A DNA stretch of 64,000 nucleotides from NCBI RefSeq assembly GCF_002802865.1, contig NZ_PGLQ01000001.1:434001-498000 (forward strand), read 5' to 3'. Below are positions 26,206 through 36,293 of the stretch, in pieces. The position numbers and the translations under genes are program-made. Position 1 is the first letter of the stretch. The number at the start of each line of letters is the position of its first letter. Below the pieces are notes generated by a model that saw only the letters and a list, made by a program, of their open reading frames with translations, searched no databases and was not told the origin of the DNA. The stretch is from Bifidobacterium scaligerum (GTDB taxonomy: Bacteria > Actinomycetota > Actinomycetes > Actinomycetales > Bifidobacteriaceae).

Positions 26206-27330
26206 ATGAATCCCAGGCGTGGAGCGTTTGTTGCGGGCGAGAAGGTACAGTTTACCGATCGCAAGGGCAAGAAGATCACCGACCAGCTGGTGCCGGGCGG
26301 ATCCACGCAGACCGAGCATGGGCTGATCCTTCACGATGATGTGATCGGCGCGGTGGAAGGCACTGTCATCACCACCGTGCATGCCAAGCGCGAAGCGCAG
26401 ATCAATCAGGTGTATCCGGAGAAAGACAAGAACAAGCCGTGGAAGTCCTCACGTGCCATCGGCGGCTGGGAGTATGCGGCCATGCGTCCGCGCCTTGCCG
26501 ACTATGTGCTTTCCATGCCGCGTGGTGCGCAGATTATGTATCCGAAAGACATCGCCCAGGTGATTCAGCTTGGTGATATCCGCTCCGGGCTGCGTGTGCT
26601 GGAATCTGGCGCAGGCTCGGGGGCGATGAGTCTGAACCTGCTGGATGCTGTGGGGGAGTCCGGCCATCTGACCACCATTGAGCTGCGCTCTGAATTTGCG
26701 CGCGTGGCCGAGGCGAACGCCACATTGTATTACGGTGAGAAGCCGGCTTGGTGGCGTTTACTGACCGGTGACTTTGATTCTGTGGCAGCAGGTCTTCCCG
26801 AGCACTGGTTCGACCGCGTCATGCTCGACATGCTGGACCCTTGGAACCGTCTTGAACAGGCGTATCGCGTAATCGCTCCCGGCGGCGTGCTGGTCTGCTA
26901 TGTGACCACCACCACGCAGATGAGCCGCTTGGCGGAGGCCTTGCGTGCGGACGGTTGCTGGACCGAGCCGCAGATTCAGGAGACGCTGGAACGTACGTGG
27001 AAAGCGCAAGGCTTGGCGGTCCGTCCGGATCATCAGATGATTGGTCATACCGGTTTCCTGGTGATTTCGCGTGCGATGGCACCGGGCTTCGCGGCATTGA
27101 AGAAGCGCGAACGCTATTCGAAGGACACGGTGACCGACGTGGATGAACTGACCGATGAACAACGCGAAGCACGTCTGGAAGAGCTCGAATTGAGAGATAT
27201 TTCCGATCACAAGCTGCGCAAGGTGCTGCGTGATTTGGACCGACAGGTACATGAATTGGGCGAGATCGGCGAGAGTGAAGAGTCTGAAAAATGCCAGAAT
27301 CCTGAGAATATTGAGCAATCCGCCGACTAA
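26206..27330 (+). CDS. trmI: tRNA (adenine(58)-N1)-methyltransferase TrmI
   Basis: 374 residues. SAM-dependent methylation of A58 in the T-loop of tRNA, stabilising the elbow. An N-terminal beta domain ('GAFVAGEKVQFTDRKGKK') is followed by a Rossmann methyltransferase with motif I 'VLESGAGSGAMSLNLLDAVG' and 'TIELRSEFARVAEAN', and the catalytic-region 'VMLDMLDPWNRL'. It is longer than typical bacterial TrmI because of a charged C-terminal extension (from ~residue 310). The ATG at 26,206 follows GAAGGAGA. In actinobacteria the gene often sits near proteasome or ARC genes, which are not seen here. Confidence 0.92.
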   Translation: MNPRRGAFVAGEKVQFTDRKGKKITDQLVPGGSTQTEHGLILHDDVIGAVEGTVITTVHAKREAQINQVYPEKDKNKPWKSSRAIGGWEYAAMRPRLADYVLSMPRGAQIMYPKDIAQVIQLGDIRSGLRVLESGAGSGAMSLNLLDAVGESGHLTTIELRSEFARVAEANATLYYGEKPAWWRLLTGDFDSVAAGLPEHWFDRVMLDMLDPWNRLEQAYRVIAPGGVLVCYVTTTTQMSRLAEALRADGCWTEPQIQETLERTWKAQGLAVRPDHQMIGHTGFLVISRAMAPGFAALKKRERYSKDTVTDVDELTDEQREARLEELELRDISDHKLRKVLRDLDRQVHELGEIGESEESEKCQNPENIEQSAD

Positions 27331-27378
27331 TGTTCGCTTAAGGTATTTCCGATAGGCATGTGACCGTTCACAACAGGC

Positions 27379-27384
27379 TATAAT
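27379..27384 (+). promoter_or_regulatory. Consensus -10 upstream of the SixA-like gene
   Basis: A TATAAT hexamer lies 67 bases before the GTG start at 27,451. No convincing -35 is seen at 16-18 bp upstream. Confidence 0.4.
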
Positions 27385-27450
27385 ACTGTATTCATATGTT
27401 CATGTGGTCCGATGTGAGCTGTGCAAACCTTGAAGAAAGGAAGCCTCGAA

Positions 27451-28008
27451 GTGGGCATCAAACTCAATAAGGTCGCTAAAGCGGCCAAGAAATACAAGCA
27501 CGTTCTCATCGTCATGCGTCACGCCAAGGCCGAACCATTCGGCGAAAAAGGTGATCGTGACCGCAACTTGACCGATAAAGGACTCAAACAAGCGAAGAGC
27601 GTGGGCAAGGGCTTGGTTGCGTTGGGATTGAGTCCTGAGCAGATTTCTTGCTCATCGGCCATGCGCACGCGTCAGACGCTTGACCGCATGCTCAAGTCAT
27701 TTGACGGAGAGCCGATCGTCGATTACCGCCTGAGTTTGTATGAGGGAGGCGTGCAATCCGTATTCGATGAACTATCTCACGTGAAACCCAAGATTCATGT
27801 ATTCATGATTGTGGGACATGAGCCGACGGTTTCAATTGCATCCCAGTGGCTGGCCTCCGCCGATTCGGATACCGAACGTCTTGATCTGCTGAATCTTGGT
27901 CTTGCTCCGGCGTCCGTTGTCATCATGGGATCAGACAAGCCGTTCGACGAATGGCAGGTGCACAGTGGAGAGCTAATCGCCGTAATCAATGTCAAGGATT
28001 TTGACTGA
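27451..28008 (+). CDS. SixA-like histidine phosphatase
   Basis: 185 residues. The histidine-phosphatase signature 'VLIVMRHAKAE' carries the catalytic His, the second Arg is in 'SSAMRTRQTLD' and the late His is in 'IVGHEPTVS'. The short form without extra domains matches the SixA group, which dephosphorylates phosphohistidine or small phosphometabolites; the substrate here is unknown. The GTG at 27,451, preceded by GAAAGGAAG, is preferred over the GTG at 27,421, which lacks a site. It has its own promoter region and precedes metE by 116 bp. Confidence 0.85.
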   Translation: MGIKLNKVAKAAKKYKHVLIVMRHAKAEPFGEKGDRDRNLTDKGLKQAKSVGKGLVALGLSPEQISCSSAMRTRQTLDRMLKSFDGEPIVDYRLSLYEGGVQSVFDELSHVKPKIHVFMIVGHEPTVSIASQWLASADSDTERLDLLNLGLAPASVVIMGSDKPFDEWQVHSGELIAVINVKDFD

Positions 28009-28124
28009 CATTTTCGGATGGTTATAAAATTCCTCTATAACGACACTCAAAGCGTTCTTATGGGCCTGAAACGCCGATGGTTTGATACCCTGATCGGGTT
28101 ACGAACGCATACATTGGAGGATTT

Positions 28125-30425
28125 ATGTCCACTCTGACTTCCGTCTCCGGCTTCCCCCGCATCGGGCAGAACCGTGAACTGAAGAAGATCATCGAAGGCT
28201 ACTGGAAGGGTGCCAACGATCTCGCCGCTGTCAAGTCCACCGCCGCTGAGCTGCGTGCCAAGCACTGGAAGTTGCAGCAGGCCGCCGGCATTGACCTGAT
28301 TCCCAGCAACGACTTCAGCTACTACGATCAGATGCTGGACACCGCCATCCTCTTGAACGTGATCCCGAAGCGTTACGAGCGTCTTGCCTTCGAGGACCAG
28401 GAAGACACGCTCTTTGCCATGGCCCGTGGCTATCAAGGCGAGAAGGGCGACGTGACCGCCCTGCCGATGAAGAAGTGGTTCACCACCAACTACCACTATC
28501 TGGTGCCTGAAGTCGAACCCGGTGAGGAGATCAAGCTCAACTCCACCAAACCGTTCGATGAGTTCAACGAGGCCAAGGCTCTTGGCATCCTCACCAAGCC
28601 GGTGTTGATCGGCCCGTACACCTTCCTGAAGCTTGCCCGCACCGATCAGGCCACCGAACTTGAATACGACAAGGGCCTCGTCAATGCGGTGGCCGCCGTC
28701 TACGCCGAAGTGCTCACCAAGTTCAATGAGCTTGGTGCCGAATGGCTGCAGCTTGACGAGCCATACCTCGTGCTCGACAAGGAGCCGGGCGACGTGGAGC
28801 TCTTCAAGACCCTGTACACCAAGATCCTGGCCGCCAAGGCTGGCGTCAAGGTGTTGCTCAACACCTACTTCGGTCACATCGCGGACGTGTACGAGACCGT
28901 AAATCTGCTCGGATTCGACGGCATTGGTCTGGATCTGAACGAAGGCCGTGAGGAGAACCTTGAAGCCGTGGCCAAGTACGGTGTGGCCTCCGACACCACC
29001 ATCTTCGCCGGTGTGATCAACGGCCGCAACATCTGGCGCAACAACTACGCCACCTCCCTTGGCCTCGTGGACGCTCTCAAGCAGGTCACCGACAACGTGG
29101 CCGTCTCCACTGCATCCTCCCTGCTGCACGTGCCGTTCAGCACCGAGGGCGAGACCGGTATCCCGGCTGACGACCTCAAGCACTTCGCCTTCGCTGTCGA
29201 GAAGCTTGACGAGCTCAAGGAAGTCGCCGTACTCGCCGACGCCACCGAGGATGAGAAGAAGGCATCTGCTGCCCTTGCCGCCAATCAGGCCTTGTTCGAC
29301 GGCACCCGTGTGGCCGCCGACCCGGCCGTGGCCGATCGTGTCAACGGCCTGACCGCTGACGATTATGTACGTCAGCCTGCCCGCGAAGAGCGTCAGAAGC
29401 TGCAGCGCGAGGCTCTTGGTTTGCCGCTGCTGCCCACCACCACCATCGGCTCCTTCCCCCAGACCAAGGAAGTGCGCGCCGAACGTGCCAAGCTGCGCAA
29501 GGGTGAAATCACCAAGGAAGCCTATGACGAGTTCATCAAGGCCCAGATCGACTCCTGTATTAAGCATCAGGAAGAAATCGGCCTCGACGTGCTGGTCCAC
29601 GGAGAATTCGAGCGCAACGACATGGTCGAATACTTCGGCCAGAACCTCAACGGCTTCCTGTTCACCAAGAACGCTTGGGTGCAGTCCTACGGTACCCGTT
29701 GTGTCAAGCCTCCGATCGTCTGGGGTGATGTCTCCCGCGCCAAGCCGATTACCGTGGAGTGGTCTGCATACGCTCAGTCCCGCACCGACCATGTGATGAA
29801 GGGTATGCTCACCGGCCCGGTGACCATCCTGAACTGGTCCTGGCCGCGTGAAGACATCACCCACGAAGAGCAGACCAAGCAGCTGGCTCTCGCCATCCGC
29901 GACGAAGTACTTGACCTCGAAGCCGCCGGCATCAAGGTCATTCAGATCGATGAGGCCGCTCTGCGTGAGAAGCTGCCGCTCCGTAAGTCCGATTGGCATG
30001 TGAAGTATCTCGATTGGGCAGTACCGGCCTTCCGTCTGGTACACTCCGCTGTGAAGCCCACCACCCAGATCCATACCCACATGTGCTACTCCGAGTTCAA
30101 CGACATCATCCGTGATATCGACGCGATGGATGCGGACGTGATCTCCTTCGAAGCTTCTCGTGGTGATCTGGTCGTGCTCGACGCCATCCACGATGCACAC
30201 TTCGAAACCGAGGCCGGCCCGGGCGTCTACGATATCCACTCTCCGCGCATTCCCTCCGAGCAGGAGATCGAGGAGCGCATCTACGAGATCCTCAAGAAGA
30301 TGGATGTTGAAAAGGTGTGGATCAACCCGGACTGCGGTCTGAAGACTCGTGGTAACGCCGAGACCTGGCCGAGCTTGGAGCATCTGGTGGCCGCCGCCAA
30401 GGCTGTGCGCGCCAAGCTGGGCTGA
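28125..30425 (+). CDS. metE: Cobalamin-independent methionine synthase MetE
   Basis: 766 residues, the normal family length. It transfers the methyl group of 5-methyltetrahydropteroyl-tri-L-glutamate to homocysteine to form methionine. N-terminal '[16 protein letters not shown]', mid '[12 protein letters not shown]' and the zinc ligands 'HTHMCYSEF' and 'NPDCGLKTR' near the C-terminus are all present. TTGGAGGA precedes the ATG. Highly biased codon use suggests strong expression, which also produces a spurious 808-codon open frame on the opposite strand. It is followed by metF, which supplies its methyl donor. Confidence 0.97.
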   Translation: MSTLTSVSGFPRIGQNRELKKIIEGYWKGANDLAAVKSTAAELRAKHWKLQQAAGIDLIPSNDFSYYDQMLDTAILLNVIPKRYERLAFEDQEDTLFAMARGYQGEKGDVTALPMKKWFTTNYHYLVPEVEPGEEIKLNSTKPFDEFNEAKALGILTKPVLIGPYTFLKLARTDQATELEYDKGLVNAVAAVYAEVLTKFNELGAEWLQLDEPYLVLDKEPGDVELFKTLYTKILAAKAGVKVLLNTYFGHIADVYETVNLLGFDGIGLDLNEGREENLEAVAKYGVASDTTIFAGVINGRNIWRNNYATSLGLVDALKQVTDNVAVSTASSLLHVPFSTEGETGIPADDLKHFAFAVEKLDELKEVAVLADATEDEKKASAALAANQALFDGTRVAADPAVADRVNGLTADDYVRQPAREERQKLQREALGLPLLPTTTIGSFPQTKEVRAERAKLRKGEITKEAYDEFIKAQIDSCIKHQEEIGLDVLVHGEFERNDMVEYFGQNLNGFLFTKNAWVQSYGTRCVKPPIVWGDVSRAKPITVEWSAYAQSRTDHVMKGMLTGPVTILNWSWPREDITHEEQTKQLALAIRDEVLDLEAAGIKVIQIDEAALREKLPLRKSDWHVKYLDWAVPAFRLVHSAVKPTTQIHTHMCYSEFNDIIRDIDAMDADVISFEASRGDLVVLDAIHDAHFETEAGPGVYDIHSPRIPSEQEIEERIYEILKKMDVEKVWINPDCGLKTRGNAETWPSLEHLVAAAKAVRAKLG

Positions 30426-30449
30426 ATCTAAAAGGGAGTTCCAGCGTGG

Positions 30450-30536
30450 GAGGCTGGGCGATATGTATGACATCCGACATACTCAAGGCCGTTTGGCCGC
30501 GCCTACGGTCGGGAGCCATACGTATCGCCCAGCCTC
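30450..30536. repeat. Long inverted repeat between metE and metF
   Basis: Arms at 30,450-30,469 (gaggctgggcgatatgtatg) and 30,517-30,536 match in 19 of 20 positions as reverse complements, enclosing 47 bases with a smaller ggcc-gttt-ggcc hairpin. It occupies most of the 209-bp gap before metF. No T-run follows, so it is not a standard terminator; it may be an mRNA processing or regulatory structure, or a small palindromic repeat element. Confidence 0.6.
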
Positions 30537-30634
30537 TATTGCGTGATTCCGCCACGAAAGCGGAACTTGATTTTGGAATGATACCGTCGTGTTTAAGACC
30601 ATGCCATGGCGGTGATCGAAAAGGGAAAAACAAC

Positions 30635-31480
30635 ATGCATACCCCGATGTTTTCGCTGGAGGTATTCCCTCCGAAACGCAACGCGCCTGTCGGCACCATT
30701 TATGACACGCTTGACGGTCTTGAAGGTTTGAATCCGGATTTCATTTCCGTGACATATGGCCATGGCACGCACACGGATCGTACTGCCACCGCTCGCATCG
30801 CCCACACTATACGCAATGAATACGGTATTCCGGCTGTTGCTCATCTGACCGCCTTGTATTCCGACAAAGCGAAAGTCGATGAGGCACTGGATATGTTTGA
30901 GCAGGCTGGAGTCGAAGCCGTGCTCGCCCTGCGCGGTGATTACATCGAGGGGGAGGAGACAGTCGGTGTTTTCAAACATGCCAGTGACCTTGTTGCTTAT
31001 ATCCGCGAACGGAAACCTGAGTTGAAGGTGTTCGGTGCCTGCTATCCGGAAGGACATTATCAGGCGGAATCATTGGATCAGGACATCGAATATCTCAAGG
31101 TTAAGGTGGACGCCGGTGTCACTCATCTGATCTCCCAGCTGTTCTACGACAACGACGATTTCTACAGATTCATCGACAAGGCGCGTGCCGCAGGAATCGA
31201 CGTACCGATTGAAGCGGGTATCATGCCGGTGCGTGGCGCGAAATCCGTGCGACGTATGGCTGAACGGAATGCTTCACGTATTCCGGAGCACCTCGCCGTC
31301 ATACTTGACAAGTGGGAGGGGAACAGCGAAGCCTTGCGGACGGCAGGAATCGCGTACGCCTCCCAACAGATCGCCGATCTGGTGGCGTATGGGGTGGATG
31401 GCATTCACTTGTATTCGATGAATCATCCTGCCAGCACGCGGCGCATCTGGCATAACGTGCAGCCGTTATTCGGAGAATAA
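30635..31480 (+). CDS. metF: 5,10-methylenetetrahydrofolate reductase MetF
   Basis: 281 residues, a TIM-barrel flavoprotein that reduces methylene-THF to methyl-THF, the methyl source for MetE. It opens with 'FSLEVFPPKRNAPVG' (catalytic Glu region) and has 'FISVTYGHG', 'EAVLALRGDY', 'FGACYPEGH' and 'HLISQLFYDNDDF'. The ATG at 30,635 follows AAAAGGG and coincides with the start of family similarity; the longer open frame upstream runs through the inverted repeat and is rejected. Confidence 0.95.
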   Translation: MHTPMFSLEVFPPKRNAPVGTIYDTLDGLEGLNPDFISVTYGHGTHTDRTATARIAHTIRNEYGIPAVAHLTALYSDKAKVDEALDMFEQAGVEAVLALRGDYIEGEETVGVFKHASDLVAYIRERKPELKVFGACYPEGHYQAESLDQDIEYLKVKVDAGVTHLISQLFYDNDDFYRFIDKARAAGIDVPIEAGIMPVRGAKSVRRMAERNASRIPEHLAVILDKWEGNSEALRTAGIAYASQQIADLVAYGVDGIHLYSMNHPASTRRIWHNVQPLFGE

Positions 31481-31504
31481 GGGCGCAATCCTGCCGCCCG
31501 GCGG

Positions 31505-31510
31505 TATAGT
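31505..31510 (+). promoter_or_regulatory. -10 element just upstream of glnE (possible leaderless transcript)
   Basis: TATAGT ends 8 bases before the glnE ATG at 31,519 and there is no ribosome binding site in between, as expected for a leaderless mRNA. Confidence 0.4.
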
Positions 31511-31518
31511 GGAATTCC

Positions 31519-34500
31519 ATGGAACCGAAGACGACGTTCAAACCCAGTGCCATGGACCTCATCCGAGCCGGGCTGCAGGATCTCGACAGGTCCCGCTCTC
31601 TATTCGACCAGCTTAAAGTTGACGGCATTCCCGATAGCCGTCTTGTGCAACTTCTGAGCGTTCTTGCCCACGCTTGCGATCCTGATGTGGCTTTGAGCAA
31701 TTTTGTGGACATCGTCAACGCCATGCAGTCCAGCGGCCGTGACCTTGATTCCATTCTGCAGGATGTATCCGCGCTTAAGCGTCTGATTACCGTGCTCGGT
31801 GTTTCCGATGCCATGGGCAAATTCATGAGATTCAAGCCCGAGCTGGTGGAAGCCGCAGCAATCGATCATTGCGATAGTCATTTGTTCAATCACGCTCAGC
31901 GACGTTCCCGCCTGTTGCAGGCGGTAGGTGCCGATCCGAGTGAAGCGGCATGCCCCGTGGCATCCAAACCGCTCGCCGAGGCGGCTACTGCGCTTCGTGC
32001 CAGCTATCGCAAACAATTGGCGGCAATCATCGCTCAGGATGCGGTGACAGATGATCCGGCTGCCATACAGCCGACCATCAGCCACGAGCTTTCGGATTTG
32101 GCGGATGCGGCGCTTGAAGGTGCGTTGGCCATTGCCAGGCATGAAGTGACAGACAGCGAACATGTACGTTTCACTGTCATCGGCATGGGAAAGCTCGGCG
32201 CGCAGGAATTGAACTATGTCTCCGATGTGGATCTCATTTATGTGGTCGAACCGGCAGACAGGGAGATCGATCATCAGACGCTTATCCGCGTGGGAACCAA
32301 GATGGGCACCATGTTGCAACGCGTTTGTCAGTCCGCCATTATGGGAGTCGCCGAACAGCCCTTATGGCAGATCGACGGAGGATTACGCCCCGAAGGCAAA
32401 GACGGACAATTGGTCCGTGTACTTGACTCACACAAGACCTATTACGAGCAATGGGCGGAAAACTGGGAATTCCAGGCCTTGCTTAAAGCGCGACCGGTGG
32501 CCGGTGATCCTGCCCTCGGCAAGGCATACATGGATATGACCCGCCCGTTTGTCTGGTCCGCTTCCAAACGCAAAAATTTCGTCTACGACTGCCAGAAGAT
32601 GCGCCAGCGCGTGGAGAATCTCATTCCTGCACAGCTGAAGGATCGTGAGATCAAGCTCGGTCGCGGAGGGCTACGAGACGTGGAGTTCACCGTGCAGATG
32701 CTGCAGCTGGTCCACGGTCGCACCGATGAGACGTTGCGCACCAGTAATACGCTCGATTCCCTGCAGCGGCTTTCCGAAGGCGGCTACATTTCCCGCAAGC
32801 AAGCTGTACGCATGTCTCAGGATTACCGATTCGAACGTGTACTCGAACACCGTCAGCAGATATGGTCGTTGAAACGTACCCATCTGTTTCCTGATCTTGG
32901 CCGTGCCTCTGTGGGCGGACTGGAGAAAAAACGCGACATCGATGTAGACGAGCTCAATCAGAATCAGGAGCTGCGCCGTCTCGCCCGCACCTTCGGTCTT
33001 CACCCGGAGGAACTCGTCGAGAAATATGATGACGTACGCCGTGAAGTGCGTCACCTTCATCTCGATATCTATTACCGTCCCATGCTGCCAGTCAACGCCC
33101 AGTTGGAAAACGACCAGATCTCGCTCAGCGTAGAAGCCGCACAGGAACGATTCTCCTCGATCGGTTTCGGCGATCCTCAAGCCGCCGTCCGGCATGTTCA
33201 GGCACTTACCGCCGGTGTCGGCCGTGCCGCGAAAATCAACCGCATCATACTGCCTGCAGTACTGCAGTGGCTTGGGGAGGGGCAGAATCCAGACATGGGT
33301 CTGCTCAACTGGCGCAAACTGGAGGAGAACTTCGGCACCGAATCCGGTTATCTCGGTTTCCTGAGAGACTCCACGTCCGCGGCGCAGCGTCTGTGCCATG
33401 TGCTGTCTAACTCTCGTTTTCTAGGCGATGCTTTGAACAAATCGGTTGAATCGATTAGTTGGCTGGGCGATGACGATAACCTGAAAGCCCGCACCCGTGA
33501 GGCCCTTGATGTGCAAACGCATTCTGCACTGGAACGTTTCGGTGGCAGCATCAATGAATTCGCCACATCCGTGCGCGCCATGCGTCGCCATGAGATCGAA
33601 CGCATCGGCTTGTCGTGGGTGAGCGGTGTCATCACCGATGATGCAAGCCTCAAAGCCATGACCGACGTATACGATGCCATCATTGACGCATCGTTAAGCT
33701 GGTCCATTCGTCATCAGCTCGCTCAATTCGGTGTGGAACAGGCGCCGGCGAGCATCGCCGTCATTGCCATGGGACGATACGGTGGACGAGAAGTTAACTT
33801 CAGTTCCGATGCAGATGCCATTCTTATTTATCGGCCAGCTGATGGCGCTGATGATGGTGAGGCCAACGCCTTTGCCAAGAAGGTTGTCGAAGATCTGCGC
33901 AACATTCTTCAGGGGCCCACCACTATTGAACCCAAAATCGAACTCGATCTGGACCTTCGGCCGGAAGGCAAAAACGGTCCGATTATTCGCTCTTACGCCT
34001 CATGTGAGGAATACTACGGCTCATGGGCGTCGACGTGGGAGCATCAGGCCCTGTTGCGCGCCCGATACGCAGCCGGCGACGCCGAGCTGGGCCGTGATTT
34101 CCTTATCAACATCGCGGACCCGTTGCGTTACCCAACCCAGGAGCTGAGCGACACCGAGCTGCAAAGCATCCGCAAACTCAAAGCTCGTATGGAAGCTGAA
34201 CGACTGCCGCGCGGCGTGCGTCGAGAACGTCACCTCAAGCTCGGCAAGGGCGGTCTTTCCGACGTGGAATGGACCGTGCAGTTGCTGCAACTTCAGCATG
34301 CGGGCAACATCAAGGATTTGCGCGTCAACGGCACGTTGGAAGCATTGCAAGTACTGGAAGACAAGAAACTCATCAGCGCCATCGACGCAATTCAACTGCG
34401 CAAAGCGTGGACCACCTGCACGGCTGCCCGCAATGGCAATTACCTGTGGTCCGGTCGCGCCAATCAGGCGGATATCCTGCCCGATGACATGTATTCGCTC

Positions 34501-34755
34501 GGTGGCATCGCCGTCTACCTCGGGTATGGCGCACACCGCGGCCAACATTTCGAAAACGATCTGCTCGGTGTGATGCGCAAATGCCGTGACGTGTGCCAGC
34601 GGCTGTTCTACGGTCTAACTGAAGAGGACAATGCTGTTGCTTCAACGGTTGCTGATCGCCCGGGAGCACCCGGTGCGCCGCAAAAGCCCGCAAAGCCGCG
34701 CATGCATGTTATCGCTCCGCGTCTAGCCGCCAACCGACGTCGCGCCCAGCGATAA
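31519..34755 (+). CDS. glnE: Bifunctional glutamine synthetase adenylyltransferase/deadenylylase GlnE
   Basis: 1078 residues. It adds AMP to or removes it from a tyrosine of glutamine synthetase in response to nitrogen status. It contains two nucleotidyltransferase domains, one with 'GMGKLGAQELNYVSDVDLIYV' (about residues 222-242) and one with 'AMGRYGGREVNFSSDADAIL' (about 752-771), each followed by a 'LGRGGLRDVEFTVQ' or 'LGKGGLSDVEWTVQ' helix block. Both DxD pairs are intact. The C-terminus has a short Pro/Ala/Arg tail. It is probably translated from a leaderless message. Confidence 0.95.
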   Translation: MEPKTTFKPSAMDLIRAGLQDLDRSRSLFDQLKVDGIPDSRLVQLLSVLAHACDPDVALSNFVDIVNAMQSSGRDLDSILQDVSALKRLITVLGVSDAMGKFMRFKPELVEAAAIDHCDSHLFNHAQRRSRLLQAVGADPSEAACPVASKPLAEAATALRASYRKQLAAIIAQDAVTDDPAAIQPTISHELSDLADAALEGALAIARHEVTDSEHVRFTVIGMGKLGAQELNYVSDVDLIYVVEPADREIDHQTLIRVGTKMGTMLQRVCQSAIMGVAEQPLWQIDGGLRPEGKDGQLVRVLDSHKTYYEQWAENWEFQALLKARPVAGDPALGKAYMDMTRPFVWSASKRKNFVYDCQKMRQRVENLIPAQLKDREIKLGRGGLRDVEFTVQMLQLVHGRTDETLRTSNTLDSLQRLSEGGYISRKQAVRMSQDYRFERVLEHRQQIWSLKRTHLFPDLGRASVGGLEKKRDIDVDELNQNQELRRLARTFGLHPEELVEKYDDVRREVRHLHLDIYYRPMLPVNAQLENDQISLSVEAAQERFSSIGFGDPQAAVRHVQALTAGVGRAAKINRIILPAVLQWLGEGQNPDMGLLNWRKLEENFGTESGYLGFLRDSTSAAQRLCHVLSNSRFLGDALNKSVESISWLGDDDNLKARTREALDVQTHSALERFGGSINEFATSVRAMRRHEIERIGLSWVSGVITDDASLKAMTDVYDAIIDASLSWSIRHQLAQFGVEQAPASIAVIAMGRYGGREVNFSSDADAILIYRPADGADDGEANAFAKKVVEDLRNILQGPTTIEPKIELDLDLRPEGKNGPIIRSYASCEEYYGSWASTWEHQALLRARYAAGDAELGRDFLINIADPLRYPTQELSDTELQSIRKLKARMEAERLPRGVRRERHLKLGKGGLSDVEWTVQLLQLQHAGNIKDLRVNGTLEALQVLEDKKLISAIDAIQLRKAWTTCTAARNGNYLWSGRANQADILPDDMYSLGGIAVYLGYGAHRGQHFENDLLGVMRKCRDVCQRLFYGLTEEDNAVASTVADRPGAPGAPQKPAKPRMHVIAPRLAANRRRAQR

Positions 34756-34893
34756 TTTCGCGAAGTGTTGAACGGGCAGTCGCGCGATATCGAGGGTGAA
34801 CACTCGGTGAACACGGCTGTCCGAAAAATGGCGTAAGTTAGATAAGGTCACATAAAGGGTGGCCACCTGTAACCACGAGCGAAAAGGTGAGCC

Positions 34894-35874
34894 TTGTCTA
34901 AAGAAACACCCATGGTCGGCAAAAGCGTTGTGACGCTTGACGACTTGTCTACCAATCAGATTCTCGAACTGTTGCATAAGGCCGAGTACATTGACGCCCA
35001 TCGCAAGGAAGTTTCTCACACTTGCGAAGGCCGCGTGCTCGCCACCTTGTTCTACGAGCCTTCCACCCGCACCCGCCTGAGCTTTGAAACCGCAATGCTG
35101 CGTCTCGGCGGCAAAGTCATCGGCTTCGCCGGCGCGCAGTTGGCCTCAGTGACCAAGGGTGAAACGATTTCCGACACTTTGAAAACCGTGTCGAACTACG
35201 TGGACGTGGTAGCCATCCGTCACCCGAAGGAAGGTGCCGCTCTGGTGGCCTCCCGCGCCGCTTCCGTGCCGGTGATCAACGCCGGCGACGGTGGTCACAT
35301 GCACCCCACGCAAACGCTGGCTGATCTGGCCACGTTGCAGTCCCGCTTCGGCCGTATCACCGACTTGACCGTGGGCCTGTGCGGTGACTTGACCTTTGGT
35401 CGTACTGTGCACTCCCTGATCGAAACCTTGTGCCGTTTTGGAAACGTTCGTTTCATCTTGATCAGCCCGGACGAACTCAAGACTCCGCAGTACGTCATCG
35501 ACCGCATCAACGCCACGCTGACCTGCTCCTATGTGGAGGTGCGTGATCTGGCCTCCGTAATCGGCGATCTTGACGTGCTGTACATGACCCGCGTGCAGAA
35601 GGAGCGATTCTTCAACGAAGACGACTACCTGCGTCTGCGCGACACCTACATTCTCGATGAGGACAAGCTCTCCCTCGCCAAGCCGCATATGGCCGTGCTG
35701 CACCCGCTGCCGCGCGTCAACGAAATCGCTGTGGAAGTGGATGATGACCCGCGTGCGGCCTACTTCGAACAGGTCAAGAACGGCATGCTCATGCGCATGG
35801 CCCTCGAAAGCTCCGTGGTAGGCGATGACCTGCCCGGCTACGAACCGCTCAACCCCAAGGAGGTGCAAGCCTGA
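34894..35874 (+). CDS. pyrB: Aspartate carbamoyltransferase catalytic subunit PyrB
   Basis: 326 residues. It condenses carbamoyl phosphate and aspartate, the committed step of pyrimidine synthesis. Carbamoyl-phosphate site 'FYEPSTRTRLSFETA', 'RHPKEGAALVASRAASVPVINAGDG', and the C-terminal 'LHPLPRVNEI' are present. The likely start is TTG at 34,894, which has AAGGTGA four bases upstream; ATG at 34,912 is the alternative. First gene of a seven-gene pyrimidine operon; the 138-bp upstream gap holds its promoter, which I could not define. The stop overlaps pyrI. Confidence 0.95.
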   Translation: MSKETPMVGKSVVTLDDLSTNQILELLHKAEYIDAHRKEVSHTCEGRVLATLFYEPSTRTRLSFETAMLRLGGKVIGFAGAQLASVTKGETISDTLKTVSNYVDVVAIRHPKEGAALVASRAASVPVINAGDGGHMHPTQTLADLATLQSRFGRITDLTVGLCGDLTFGRTVHSLIETLCRFGNVRFILISPDELKTPQYVIDRINATLTCSYVEVRDLASVIGDLDVLYMTRVQKERFFNEDDYLRLRDTYILDEDKLSLAKPHMAVLHPLPRVNEIAVEVDDDPRAAYFEQVKNGMLMRMALESSVVGDDLPGYEPLNPKEVQA

Positions 35875-36293
35875 TGGAAGTCACCAGCATCGTCAACGGC
35901 ATCATCATCGATCATGTGCCGGCCGGTACCTCACTGAAGGTGTTGGAATACCTGAAGATCGACCCGTCCAAAACCAAGCTTGCGCTGATCATGAACACCA
36001 CATCCAAGCGCTTCGGTTCCAAGGACATCATCAAAATCGAAGACGACAAGGATATCGATCTCGACGTGCTCGGTTTCGTAGCACGTCAGGCCACCGTGGA
36101 TGTGGTACGCGGAGGGCACATCGTGGAAAAGAAACAGCCGCACCTGCCCGAGCATGTTGTGGGCGTGATCAAGTGCGTGAACCCTCGCTGTGTGACCACC
36201 AGTGAGCATGACATCAAGCAGATGTTCCACTTGGTGCACTCCGATCGCCTTGAATACCGATGCGATTACTGCGACGAGGAAGCCAAACTGTGA
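35874..36293 (+). CDS. pyrI: Aspartate carbamoyltransferase regulatory subunit PyrI
   Basis: 139 residues. The N-terminal allosteric nucleotide-binding domain ('VNGIIIDHVPAGTSLKVLEYL') precedes a zinc domain with four cysteines in 'IKCVNPRCVT' and 'YRCDYCDEEAKL'. It pairs with PyrB to give an allosterically controlled holoenzyme. It overlaps pyrB by one base and pyrC by four, which fixes stoichiometric, coupled translation. Confidence 0.95.
   Translation: MEVTSIVNGIIIDHVPAGTSLKVLEYLKIDPSKTKLALIMNTTSKRFGSKDIIKIEDDKDIDLDVLGFVARQATVDVVRGGHIVEKKQPHLPEHVVGVIKCVNPRCVTTSEHDIKQMFHLVHSDRLEYRCDYCDEEAKL

Noticed and set aside
28047..30473. 808-codon open frame on the minus strand opposite metE
   Set aside because: It is the antisense shadow of a strongly codon-biased metE, with His/Gly/Val-rich repetitive translation and no domain.
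30446..30634. 63-residue upstream extension of MetF
   Set aside because: It is made of the inverted repeat and has no similarity to MetF; the ATG at 30,635 has a ribosome binding site and starts the family domain.
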